NCBI GenBank assembly: GCA_017478625.1
Contig: JAFVDF010000001.1
Span: 1 to 64,000, forward strand
From: Alloprevotella sp.
GTDB taxonomy: Bacteria; Bacteroidota; Bacteroidia; Bacteroidales; Bacteroidaceae
Direction: 5' to 3'
DNA length: 64,000 nucleotides
The position numbers were made by a program, and so were the translations under genes. Positions within the stretch are counted from its first letter, which is position 1. Each line of letters begins with the position of its first letter. The notes beneath the pieces are model-generated. The model saw only the letters and a program-made list of their open reading frames with translations, was not told the origin of the DNA and did no database searches. This document shows, piece after piece, positions 18,193-26,132 of the stretch.

Positions 18193-19839
18193 ATGGAATT
18201 TAGTTCTTTACAGAAAGCTAGGGCAACCTATCAGCCCAAGTTGCCCATAGGTCTTCAAAGTAATGTGGAAATAAAAATTGGAGCATCAACTCAGAGTGTT
18301 GGTAATCAAGATGAGATAAGAACTCTGTTTCCTAATACATACGGACTCCCTCTTGTTGAATTTGCGCCTACCGAGGAGAAAAAGGAGTATGACAAGTTTA
18401 ATGTCGGTGTAATTCTTTCTGGTGGTCAAGCTCCTGGTGGGCATAATGTCATTAGTGGACTTTTCGATGAACTTAAGAAACAAAATCCAGATAATAAATT
18501 ATATGGGTTTCTTATGGGGCCAGGTGGACTTGTAGACCATAAGTATAAAGAGCTTACAGCTGATATCATAGAAAAATATCGAAATACAGGTGGTTTTGAT
18601 ATGATTGGTTCGGGGCGAACAAAGCTGGAGACGATAGAACAATTTGATAGAGGATTAGAAATCTGTCGTGATTTGGGTATCAAGGCCCTTGTTATCATCG
18701 GAGGAGATGATTCAAATACAAATGCCTGCGTTTTGGCTGAATATTATGCTAAGATAAATGCAGGGGTGGCTGTAATTGGATGTCCAAAGACGATAGATGG
18801 CGATTTAAAGAATAGTCAGATTGAGACAAGCTTTGGTTTTGATACAGCATGTAAGACATATAGCGAACTTATCGGTAACATTCAACGTGATGCTAATTCC
18901 GCGCGCAAATATTGGCATTTCATCAAATTAATGGGGCGTTCAGCTAGTCACATTGCATTGGAATGCGCATTGCAGACACATCCAAACTTTACGATAATTA
19001 GTGAAGAGGTTGAGCAGAAACAACTTACGCTTGACCAAATAGTTGATGAAATTGCACAGGTCGTTGCACATCGCGCAAATGAAGGTAACAATTTTGGAAC
19101 TGTGCTTATTCCTGAAGGACTAATTGAGTTTGTGCCAACAATTAAGCGACTTATATCAGAATTAAACGACCTTCTTTCCAGTGAAAAGGCATTAGCTGTA
19201 GAAGGTCAGACCCCTGAATTACAATTTAAATGGGTGGTAGATAACTTAACAGAAGAGAATAAGCAAACGCTTCTAGCTCTCCCCCAAAGTGTAGGCCAAC
19301 AACTCGCCCTTGAGCGTGATCCACATGGAAATGTACAAGTGTCGCTTATTGAGACCGAGAAACTATTGAGTCAGATGGTTGAGGCACGTTTAGTGCAATT
19401 GGCAGAGAAGGGGCAATATAAAGGTAAGTTCGCCCCACTCCACCACTTCTTCGGTTATGAGGGGCGTTGTGCTGCTCCATCCAACTTTGACGCTGATTAT
19501 TGTTACGCGCTTGGTGCAAGTGCGGCACAGTTAGTATTGAACAACAAGACTGGCTATATGGCAATTGTTAAGAATACTACTGCACCCGCATCTGAATGGC
19601 ATGCAGGTGGGGTACCTATTACAATGATGATGAACATAGAGCGTCGCAATGGCAAAGCAAAACCAGTTATTCGCAAGGCCTTGGTAGAACTTGATGGCGC
19701 CCCATTTCTAGCATTTGCAGAATCTCGTGAAAAATGGATCGAGAATGATAATTATCTTTATCCTGGACCAATCCAATACTGGGGACCAACGGAAGTCTGT
19801 GATCAAACTACGAAAACATTAGCATTGGAGCAGAAATAA
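18193..19839 (+). CDS. pfp: Pyrophosphate-dependent phosphofructokinase
   Basis: The 548-residue enzyme phosphorylates fructose 6-phosphate with PPi, reversibly, in glycolysis. Two features separate it from ATP-PFK: GGDD at residues 170-173 (the second Asp blocks the ATP alpha-phosphate site) and PKTIDGD at 198-204 with Lys199 contacting PPi. GGQAPGGHNVISG and MGRSASHIALE are also present. Length matches the long PPi-PFK class. It is 30 bases after rny and is followed by a terminator at 19871-19906. Confidence 0.96.
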   Translation: MEFSSLQKARATYQPKLPIGLQSNVEIKIGASTQSVGNQDEIRTLFPNTYGLPLVEFAPTEEKKEYDKFNVGVILSGGQAPGGHNVISGLFDELKKQNPDNKLYGFLMGPGGLVDHKYKELTADIIEKYRNTGGFDMIGSGRTKLETIEQFDRGLEICRDLGIKALVIIGGDDSNTNACVLAEYYAKINAGVAVIGCPKTIDGDLKNSQIETSFGFDTACKTYSELIGNIQRDANSARKYWHFIKLMGRSASHIALECALQTHPNFTIISEEVEQKQLTLDQIVDEIAQVVAHRANEGNNFGTVLIPEGLIEFVPTIKRLISELNDLLSSEKALAVEGQTPELQFKWVVDNLTEENKQTLLALPQSVGQQLALERDPHGNVQVSLIETEKLLSQMVEARLVQLAEKGQYKGKFAPLHHFFGYEGRCAAPSNFDADYCYALGASAAQLVLNNKTGYMAIVKNTTAPASEWHAGGVPITMMMNIERRNGKAKPVIRKALVELDGAPFLAFAESREKWIENDNYLYPGPIQYWGPTEVCDQTTKTLALEQK

Positions 19840-19870
19840 CAAAGATACATCTTTGTGCTAGGCTATCATT

Positions 19871-19906
19871 CCCTTGACGTAGTAAATATGCGTCAGGGGA
19901 TTTTTT
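19871..19906 (+). terminator. Rho-independent terminator after pfp
   Basis: CCCTTGACG (19871-19879) pairs with CGTCAGGGG (19891-19899), with one G-U pair, across an 11-base loop, followed by A and six Ts. It ends the rny-pfp transcript and separates it from the next cassette. Confidence 0.85.
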
Positions 19907-20038
19907 CATAGGGATAAATATCATTATTCCCATCGGAACTTGTCATTATTCCCTGTCTATAGCAACTGTTATTTATATTGATGGACTATAACTAGAAAGA
20001 TTCAAAATATTCAAAGGCCCTGAGCAACGGCTTTTTTG

Positions 20039-20046
20039 TACATTTG
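20039..20046 (+). promoter_or_regulatory. Candidate -7 element for the 20081-22134 cassette
   Basis: TACATTTG is an exact TAnnTTTG match 35 bases before the ATG at 20081. The 174 bases between the pfp terminator and this gene contain two direct copies of TCATTATTCCC (near 19921 and 19943) and nothing else recognised. No -33 TTG is evident. Confidence 0.45.
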
Positions 20047-20080
20047 CAACAAGAGTCTAATGTTAGAATAACATTGAAAT

Positions 20081-20974
20081 ATGGCTTCACGGAAAGATAG
20101 CGACGAGCACTATGTCATTGACTTATGCGATGAGATTCTTGGCTTGAAAGCATTAAGACAGCATACCTTTGACTTCTTGCGAGGGGATGCTTCACCAAAT
20201 AGGAAAGGGAAGCAGTTGCCCGTGGATGCCTATTATCCCGAATTAAACTTGGTCGTAGAATATCGAGAAAGGCAACACATGGAGTCAGTAGCTTTCTTTA
20301 ACAAGGATAATACGGTAAGTGGAGTACCACGCGACGAGCAGAGGCGTATCTATGACCAGCGTCGTAGAGATGTTTTACCGAAGCATGGTATTGACCTTAT
20401 TGAAATTTCTTATTCTGACTTGAAACACGATAGCCGGAAACGATTAGTACGTGACCGCCAAGCTGATAGGAAGGTGTTGGCAAGACTGCTTCCTGCATCT
20501 ACCAGTCAATCCAAGCCAGCTAATGCTGGAAACGTGAAAGAGCCGGTTTGTTACCGAACATCGACAAATAGGGTAAACAAAGGATTCGTCAAGGATGGAA
20601 CGCAGACATGGGTATATAGGCTTTACCGCAAGAATGACTTCTTGTTTATGATAGCTGTTGTTTTTGGCACAATCATCTTGACATCATATCTCACGCTTCG
20701 GGTTTTCCATTTGGATGAAGGTCCGGCACTGTTTATCGTGCTAATCGCCTTATTTGTCGTGCCGTTCATCTTCTACACTTTTACGACAGAGGTTGATGAG
20801 AAGAAGCGCAAAGGAAAACCAAAACGTCGGAAAGGAGCATCTTCCACTTATAGCGATGCTGACCAATACCCCATCTGTTGCCCTCAATGCGGAAGTAATA
20901 ATATCGGTCCTACTGATACAGGGGGATTTGTCTGCATAGACTGTGGCATCAGCTGGATCCAAAAGTTTATTTAG
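20081..20974 (+). CDS. Membrane-anchored nuclease-like protein with C-terminal zinc ribbon, function unknown
   Basis: A 297-residue protein of three parts. Residues 1-135 look like a restriction-endonuclease-like fold: LPVDAYYPELNLVVEYRERQH gives Asp49 and Glu60 at the spacing of a PD-(D/E)xK core, with Arg62 where Lys is usual, then RDEQRRIYDQRRRDVLPKHG and the strand IDLIEISYSD, a Vsr/DUF559-type pattern. Residues 187-207 and 214-234 are two membrane spans. Residues 267-288 are a zinc ribbon (CPQC...CIDC). The nuclease and ribbon domains would lie on the same side of the membrane. The next gene starts 23 bases on and is an ADP-ribosylglycohydrolase-fold protein. I know no named family with this architecture; nuclease activity is an inference and could be absent. 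Confidence 0.75.
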   Translation: MASRKDSDEHYVIDLCDEILGLKALRQHTFDFLRGDASPNRKGKQLPVDAYYPELNLVVEYRERQHMESVAFFNKDNTVSGVPRDEQRRIYDQRRRDVLPKHGIDLIEISYSDLKHDSRKRLVRDRQADRKVLARLLPASTSQSKPANAGNVKEPVCYRTSTNRVNKGFVKDGTQTWVYRLYRKNDFLFMIAVVFGTIILTSYLTLRVFHLDEGPALFIVLIALFVVPFIFYTFTTEVDEKKRKGKPKRRKGASSTYSDADQYPICCPQCGSNNIGPTDTGGFVCIDCGISWIQKFI

Positions 20975-20997
20975 TTGAAACGTAACCATTCATAGAT

Positions 20998-22134
20998 ATG
21001 TTAGGTGCAGTCATAGGTGATCTCGCCGCTTGGACATACGAACATGACAGAAAACATTTCTGGAGCCACCTCGTTTCTAATGAAGCGAAGGTGTCGGAGT
21101 TTGGTTTGTCCGTGCTGGCCACGGCAGCCTTGATTAGCACCGACCGCAATATGCCGAAGGAGAAAGCGGCAAAGTTCACACGGCAGTTTTTCCGCAATTT
21201 CAATACGGATGCTGTAGAACTTTCGCCGGAAGCTCTTGATTGGACTTCTCTTTTGGAATGTGACTACCAATCCACGATGTTTGGCATCGGCATATTGCGA
21301 ATGACTACCAGTGCTTTCTTTGATGTCCCCTGCAATGAAATGTACTTTGAGGGGAATTGGGACAAAGAAGAAGGTTATACGCGTTTGTTTCTCTCACAAA
21401 TGGTGACTTCACTTCGCCAAGGGAAGACGAAGGATGAAGTGTATGAGGAACTGGGCAATGTTTTCCACAACTGCCGTCATCACTGGAACTGGCAGGAGGA
21501 AAACGGGATGCTGTCGTACCTGCTACGTGCATGGGATGCGTTCTACCGCGCATTTGATTTTACCAGTGCCATCCATAATGCCATGAAGATGAATGGCGAC
21601 CATTGCTTGATGGGCGCATTCACGGGAGCGATAGCCGGAGCAATGTATGGATGTCGTTACAATATGGTAAAGAGGAAATATCAAGAGGAGGATTCATATT
21701 CTCCCTATGAGTATATGACTTGGCCCCAAGCACTGATGAGGGATTATTCAGAGCCAATGCAGTTCATTGAACACAGAGCTGTCAAGGAACGTGTTTTCTT
21801 TCCGAAAAACAACGCTAAGACCAATGTGGAGCGTCATTCTTGGCAAAATGTGGAGAATCCTTTTGCCAAAGAAGTGATTGATGAAGAAAAGAAACGGAGC
21901 CTGCTATATGCCTTTGAACCAGATTGGGATAATCGCTACGGTTTGTACCTTGAAAATGGCTGGATCTATGTTTATCGTAGTGGTTTCTTGTTGGCTCGTT
22001 TCCAACTGAGAAAATATCAAGATGGGACTTATCGAATGCGCAATTTACAACACATAGTAAATGAGCGGAATGCGCTTGTTGGATTGGAAGAGGCCCTGTA
22101 CTCGTTGAAAAAGCTATACAGTACTGAGTCTTAA
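20998..22134 (+). CDS. ADP-ribosylglycohydrolase-fold protein lacking metal-site motifs
   Basis: The 378-residue protein matches the DraG/ARH helical fold in landmarks: MLGAVIGDLAAWTYE at the N-terminus, FGIGILRMTTSAFF in the middle, and GAFTGAIAGAMYG at 206-218. The metal ligands expected of active enzymes are missing. The (S/T)DDT motif is SEFG at 33-36, and the late DxD(T/S) motif is replaced by GDHCLM at 200-205. Catalysis by the usual two-magnesium mechanism is therefore unlikely; ligand binding remains possible. After about residue 290 an extra C-terminal region follows with a WDNRYGLYLENGWIYVYRSG beta-like segment. It is coupled to the upstream nuclease-like gene (23-base gap). Confidence 0.75.
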   Translation: MLGAVIGDLAAWTYEHDRKHFWSHLVSNEAKVSEFGLSVLATAALISTDRNMPKEKAAKFTRQFFRNFNTDAVELSPEALDWTSLLECDYQSTMFGIGILRMTTSAFFDVPCNEMYFEGNWDKEEGYTRLFLSQMVTSLRQGKTKDEVYEELGNVFHNCRHHWNWQEENGMLSYLLRAWDAFYRAFDFTSAIHNAMKMNGDHCLMGAFTGAIAGAMYGCRYNMVKRKYQEEDSYSPYEYMTWPQALMRDYSEPMQFIEHRAVKERVFFPKNNAKTNVERHSWQNVENPFAKEVIDEEKKRSLLYAFEPDWDNRYGLYLENGWIYVYRSGFLLARFQLRKYQDGTYRMRNLQHIVNERNALVGLEEALYSLKKLYSTES

Positions 22135-22165
22135 GGATGAATTGATACAACAGACATTTTTGATT

Positions 22166-22963
22166 ATGAAACGGAAGAAAAAAAAGCATTTACGCAATCT
22201 GTTTTTTGTGGGGGTGGGTATAATTGTTGCCTCGTTCATCTATGTTTATATTTTCGCGGCGTATGCAGTATTTCCGTTTTCAAGTAGGTGGAGGGCTTAC
22301 TTTGGTCAGATGGATACACCCAATGGCTATTCTATTTTTGGAATTGACATCTCCCACCATCAGGCTGATATCGATTGGGAAAGATTGGAAAAATCAACAA
22401 TCGGAGGTAGTAGCATTAGTTTCATTTTTGTAAAAGCTACAGAAGGGACAACCTATCTTGATGAAAATTTCAACGAAAACTTTTATCAAGCGCGTAGGCA
22501 TGGTTTCATACGTGGTGCATATCATTATTATTTGCCGACACTGCCAGCTCGCGATCAGGCGGAACATTTTCTGCATCAAGTACATCTAGAAGAAGGAGAT
22601 CTTCCCCCCGTTCTTGACATTGAAGAGACTGGCGGAAAATCTGCTCAAAGACTTCGGCGTGATGCACTATTGTGGTTGCAGACTGTAGAGAAAGCCTATG
22701 GAGTAAAGCCCATCCTCTATACTAGTTATAAATTTAAGACTAGTTATCTGAATACGGAGGAATTTGAGTCTTACCCCTACTGGATAGCTCATTATTATGT
22801 AAAGAATCTTACTTACGAGGGCGAGTGGCGTTTTTGGCAGTATTCCGACGTGGGACGCTTGGATGGCATTCGTGAGAAAGTGGATTTTAATATTTATAAT
22901 GGGTCTATATATGATCTTCGACAACTGACATTGCGCGGAGAGGATGAGTTTGAACTCGAATAA
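22166..22963 (+). CDS. Membrane-anchored GH25 lysozyme-like muramidase
   Basis: The 265-residue protein has a basic N-terminus and membrane anchor (about 12-35), then a GH25 (Chalaropsis/Cellosyl-type) barrel. Landmarks are GIDISHHQADIDW (Asp61), FIFVKATEGTTYLD, RGAYHYY, and PPVLDIEET with Asp151 and Glu153 as catalytic acids, then WIAHYY and WRFWQYS. It would cut beta-1,4 MurNAc-GlcNAc bonds in the periplasm and may take part in wall remodelling. ATG 22166 is preferred to the in-frame TTG at 22142. No terminator separates it from the cassette upstream. Confidence 0.92.
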   Translation: MKRKKKKHLRNLFFVGVGIIVASFIYVYIFAAYAVFPFSSRWRAYFGQMDTPNGYSIFGIDISHHQADIDWERLEKSTIGGSSISFIFVKATEGTTYLDENFNENFYQARRHGFIRGAYHYYLPTLPARDQAEHFLHQVHLEEGDLPPVLDIEETGGKSAQRLRRDALLWLQTVEKAYGVKPILYTSYKFKTSYLNTEEFESYPYWIAHYYVKNLTYEGEWRFWQYSDVGRLDGIREKVDFNIYNGSIYDLRQLTLRGEDEFELE

Positions 22964-23020
22964 TCATCTGTTCTGCATTATTATATATATATTAGAAGCT
23001 ATAATAAGTCCGTTTTTTCG

Positions 23021-23028
23021 TAAATTTG
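23021..23028 (+). promoter_or_regulatory. Candidate -7 element for the tsaB operon
   Basis: TAAATTTG is an exact TAnnTTTG match 32 bases before the tsaB ATG, following a TTTTTT run. It would drive the long plus-strand series from tsaB onward. The -33 box is not clear. Confidence 0.5.
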
Positions 23029-23059
23029 CACGCATCTTTATGCTCTAAATGCTCATATA

Positions 23060-23773
23060 ATGGCCTGCATCTTAAATATTGAAACTTCTACAGACCTTTG
23101 TTCTGTTTGTGTGTCCGAGAATGGTACAAATGTCTATGATGAAGTCTGTCGCAAGGGGTATAACCAAGCTCGTGTTCTCGCTCCAGCGGTGAAAAATGCA
23201 CTTGAGTTTGTCCGGCATGATGGTTTGCATCTAGATGCAGTTGCAGTAAGTTTTGGTCCTGGTTCATATACAGGGTTACGAATCGGTGTTAGTGAGGCAA
23301 AGGGCTTGTGTTATGGTAAAGAGATTCCTTTAATTGCCATATCAACTCTTCAGACACTCTGTGTTCCCGTTCTGTTGTATACGGATCTACCAGATGACGC
23401 TTTATTATGTCCTATGATTGATGCACGGCGTATGGAAGTGTATTGTGCCATCTACGATCGTGGACTCCGAACTGTAAGAGATACAACGGCAGTAGTGGTA
23501 TCTTCAGATTCTTTTGCGGAGTTTCTAGATTCAAATCCCGTATATTTCTTCGGAAATGGTTCGGAAAAGTGTAAAGATTTCCTTTGTCATAAAAATGCCC
23601 ATTTCCTCACAGGTATTGAACCGTTAGCGAAGAACATGTTCCCTCTTGCAGAAAAGAAATATGCCTACCAAGATTTTGCTGATATAGCCTATTGTGAGCC
23701 AGATTATCTTAAAAAATTTGTGGCCACTCAATCACGAAATATCCTGAACGATTTAATTCATGGACAATCTTAA
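23060..23773 (+). CDS. tsaB: tRNA threonylcarbamoyladenosine biosynthesis protein TsaB
   Basis: TsaB is the non-catalytic ASKHA-fold partner of TsaD in making t6A37 on ANN-reading tRNAs. The 237-residue protein shows ILNIETSTDLCSVCV at the N-terminus and the YeaZ signature FGPGSYTGLRIGVSEAKGL at 74-92, followed by ISTLQTL and MIDARRMEVYCA. Length is typical. The start of the DUF4290 gene lies inside its last 14 bases, so the two are translationally coupled. Confidence 0.95.
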   Translation: MACILNIETSTDLCSVCVSENGTNVYDEVCRKGYNQARVLAPAVKNALEFVRHDGLHLDAVAVSFGPGSYTGLRIGVSEAKGLCYGKEIPLIAISTLQTLCVPVLLYTDLPDDALLCPMIDARRMEVYCAIYDRGLRTVRDTTAVVVSSDSFAEFLDSNPVYFFGNGSEKCKDFLCHKNAHFLTGIEPLAKNMFPLAEKKYAYQDFADIAYCEPDYLKKFVATQSRNILNDLIHGQS

Positions 23774-24257
23774 ACAAAAAGAAGGCCTGAGGCTTACCGA
23801 ATATGGTCGAATCATTCAGCATCTCTGTTTGAAAGCTTTAGAAGAAAGCGACAGGGACAGGCGTGCTTTGTACTGCGACAAAATTGTGCAGATAATGGTT
23901 CGTCTCAATCCTCAAATACGCAACACGGCCAGTTTCAAGCAGAAATTGTGGAATCATCTTGCCTATATTTCAGATTATAAAATGGATATTGACTATCCTG
24001 TGGAAATTTTCGAGCAGTCATCCTTTGCTCGCCCCAACACGTTGCCTTATCCACAAAATAATATTCGCTATCGTCAATATGGGCGCATCGTGCAAGACTT
24101 TATCCGCCAACTTCAATTAGAAACAGAAATAGCGAAGCCTGAAGGTATAAAGCAGCGACTACTCGCAAAGATGAGACACGATCTTCTTACTCAAAAAGGA
24201 ACAAACGCTTCTGTAGAGCGATTGGAAAATGACTATGCAGAACTTTTACAGGCATAG
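23760..24257 (+). CDS. DUF4290 domain protein
   Basis: A 165-residue, mostly helical, soluble protein matching the Bacteroidetes DUF4290 family (LTEYGRIIQHLCLKA near the N-terminus and YRQYGRIVQDFI later, two related helical segments). No signal peptide or catalytic motif is visible. Members are routinely found beside murA in this phylum, as here (38 bases upstream). The C-terminus is somewhat short compared with relatives of about 200 residues. Function unknown. Confidence 0.88.
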   Translation: MDNLKQKEGLRLTEYGRIIQHLCLKALEESDRDRRALYCDKIVQIMVRLNPQIRNTASFKQKLWNHLAYISDYKMDIDYPVEIFEQSSFARPNTLPYPQNNIRYRQYGRIVQDFIRQLQLETEIAKPEGIKQRLLAKMRHDLLTQKGTNASVERLENDYAELLQA

Positions 24258-24295
24258 TCCAAATTATATAATTATAGTCAAATAATCCTACGCAA

Positions 24296-25606
24296 ATGTC
24301 CTCTTTACACATAGAAGGTGGTCACAGTTTGGAAGGACGCATCAGTCCTCAAGGTGCAAAGAACGAAGCATTAGAAGTAATAGCGGCATCATTGCTGACA
24401 TCAGAACCTGTTACTTTGGAAAATGTTCCGGAAATTCTAGATATCAAGAATCTCATTCGTCTTCTTGAGTTAATAGGCGTAAAAGTTAATCGGATATCCA
24501 AAGGGAAATATACGTTCCAAGCCGAAAATATAGATCTTGCATTCGTTGAAAGCGAAGAGTTTCTCAAGTCGTGTTCCCGTTTGCGTGGTTCCGTATTGCT
24601 TCTTGGCCCACTGTTGTCACGGTTTGGAAAGGCAACTATGTCCAAACCTGGCGGAGATAAGATTGGCCGTCGTCGCTTAGATACTCATTTCTTCGGTTTC
24701 CGGAAACTAGGTGCCTCCTTAGTCTATGAAGAGAGGCAAGGAGTGTTTCGCGTAAGTAGCAATGGACTTCGTGGTAATTCCATGTTGCTTGATGAAGCTA
24801 GTATTACAGGAACGGCAAATATCATAATGGCCGCAGTCTTGGCCGAGGGAGTTACCAAAATCTACAATGCGGCATGTGAACCGTATATACAGCAATTGTG
24901 CAAAATGCTCAATGCTATGGGGGCTAAGATTACCGGTATATCGTCAAATCTGCTGACTATTGAGGGCGTTAAAGCACTGCATGGTACAACGCATACCATT
25001 CAGTCTGATATGATAGAGGTGGGCTCTTTTATTGGAATGGCGGCATTGGCCGGAAAGGGCATCACAATCGAAAATACGAAGTATGAGGATTTAGGTATAA
25101 TCCCCTATTCGTTTGAGAGATTGGGTATAAAGATTGAGCATACAGATAATGAAATTTATATCCCCGAGCAACCCAATTACGAAATAGAAACATTTATTGA
25201 TGGGGGCTTTTTGACAATTGCAGATGCCCCTTGGCCAGGACTCACCCCCGATTTGTTGAGTGTCCTCATAGTAGTTGCCACACAGGCAAAGGGCTCTGTC
25301 CTTTTCCACCAGAAAATGTTTGAAAGCAGACTCTTTTTCGTGGACAATTTGATAGATATGGGAGCACAGATTCTCCTGTGCGATCCGCATAGAGCGGTTG
25401 TCATAGGACATGATCGTCAGTTCCCACTCCATGGCCGACGTATGACAAGTCCCGACATTAGAGCCGGAATTGCCTTATTGCTGGCTGCGCTAACAGCAGA
25501 AGGTAATAGTGTCATAGATAATGTGGAACAAATTGACAGAGGTTACGAGTCAATAGAATCGCGGCTCAATGCCCTGGGCGCTAAGATTAAGCGGGTAAGT
25601 AGTTAG
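24296..25606 (+). CDS. murA: UDP-N-acetylglucosamine 1-carboxyvinyltransferase MurA (Asp active-site variant)
   Basis: MurA transfers enolpyruvate from PEP to UDP-GlcNAc, the first committed step of peptidoglycan synthesis. The 436-residue protein keeps Lys22 in GAKNEALE and the two inverted-barrel domains. The loop residue equivalent to E. coli Cys115, the fosfomycin target, is Asp121 in SKPGGDKIGRRRLD. Cys-to-Asp enzymes are active and resistant to fosfomycin in characterised bacteria such as Mycobacterium and Chlamydia. It lies in the conserved run DUF4290-murA-rimM-dxr-rseP, with rimM starting four bases after its stop. Confidence 0.96.
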   Translation: MSSLHIEGGHSLEGRISPQGAKNEALEVIAASLLTSEPVTLENVPEILDIKNLIRLLELIGVKVNRISKGKYTFQAENIDLAFVESEEFLKSCSRLRGSVLLLGPLLSRFGKATMSKPGGDKIGRRRLDTHFFGFRKLGASLVYEERQGVFRVSSNGLRGNSMLLDEASITGTANIIMAAVLAEGVTKIYNAACEPYIQQLCKMLNAMGAKITGISSNLLTIEGVKALHGTTHTIQSDMIEVGSFIGMAALAGKGITIENTKYEDLGIIPYSFERLGIKIEHTDNEIYIPEQPNYEIETFIDGGFLTIADAPWPGLTPDLLSVLIVVATQAKGSVLFHQKMFESRLFFVDNLIDMGAQILLCDPHRAVVIGHDRQFPLHGRRMTSPDIRAGIALLLAALTAEGNSVIDNVEQIDRGYESIESRLNALGAKIKRVSS

Positions 25607-25610
25607 AAGC

Positions 25611-26129
25611 ATGATTTTGGCAGACAACTTAGTCCAAGTAGGAACTATCTGTAAGAGCCACGGAATCAGTGGGGAGTTGGAAGTGAAAACATCCAACCAA
25701 TTGTTGCTAGCTATAGAGCCCCAGTTCATTTTTATCCTTTTGGATGATTGCTTTGTCCCATTTCAGTTGATTGAAGTGTGGCCCAAGAATCATGGGGGGT
25801 GTTATATTCATCTGAAAGATGTGGAAAATGATCAAGACGTTAAGGCGCTTTTGCAGAAGAATGTTTTCATTGACAAGCATCTAGTAGATCAAGCGGATTT
25901 GGACACTTTGGGAGACGTGGTTTCCGTATTAGGTGGATTTGAAGTGTTTGATGTGTCGGGCAATTACGTAGGAAAGATTCAATGTATAGATACTTCTACT
26001 ATAAACATTTTGATAGAATTAGATAATGGAGCAGTACTTCCTTTACATGAAGATATTATTCTAGGCATGGATGTTCCCGCCCGACGGATACAACTTGATG
26101 TAAATGATGAATTGTTGCAACTAAATTGA
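25611..26129 (+). CDS. rimM: 16S rRNA processing protein RimM
   Basis: RimM helps mature the 30S head and binds uS19. The 172-residue protein starts LVQVGTICKSHGISGELEVKT, the RimM N-terminal barrel, and ends in the PRC-like barrel (VLGGFEVFDVSGNYVGKI, VLPLHEDIIL). Length is normal. It follows murA by 4 bases and is followed by dxr after 3 bases, so the genes are one transcript. Confidence 0.94.
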   Translation: MILADNLVQVGTICKSHGISGELEVKTSNQLLLAIEPQFIFILLDDCFVPFQLIEVWPKNHGGCYIHLKDVENDQDVKALLQKNVFIDKHLVDQADLDTLGDVVSVLGGFEVFDVSGNYVGKIQCIDTSTINILIELDNGAVLPLHEDIILGMDVPARRIQLDVNDELLQLN

Positions 26130-26132
26130 TAC

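Noticed and set aside
19907..20080. Integration or attachment site at the edge of the 20081-22134 cassette
   Set aside because: Only short direct repeats (TCATTATTCCC) were seen on one side, no matching copy near 22135, no integrase or tRNA.
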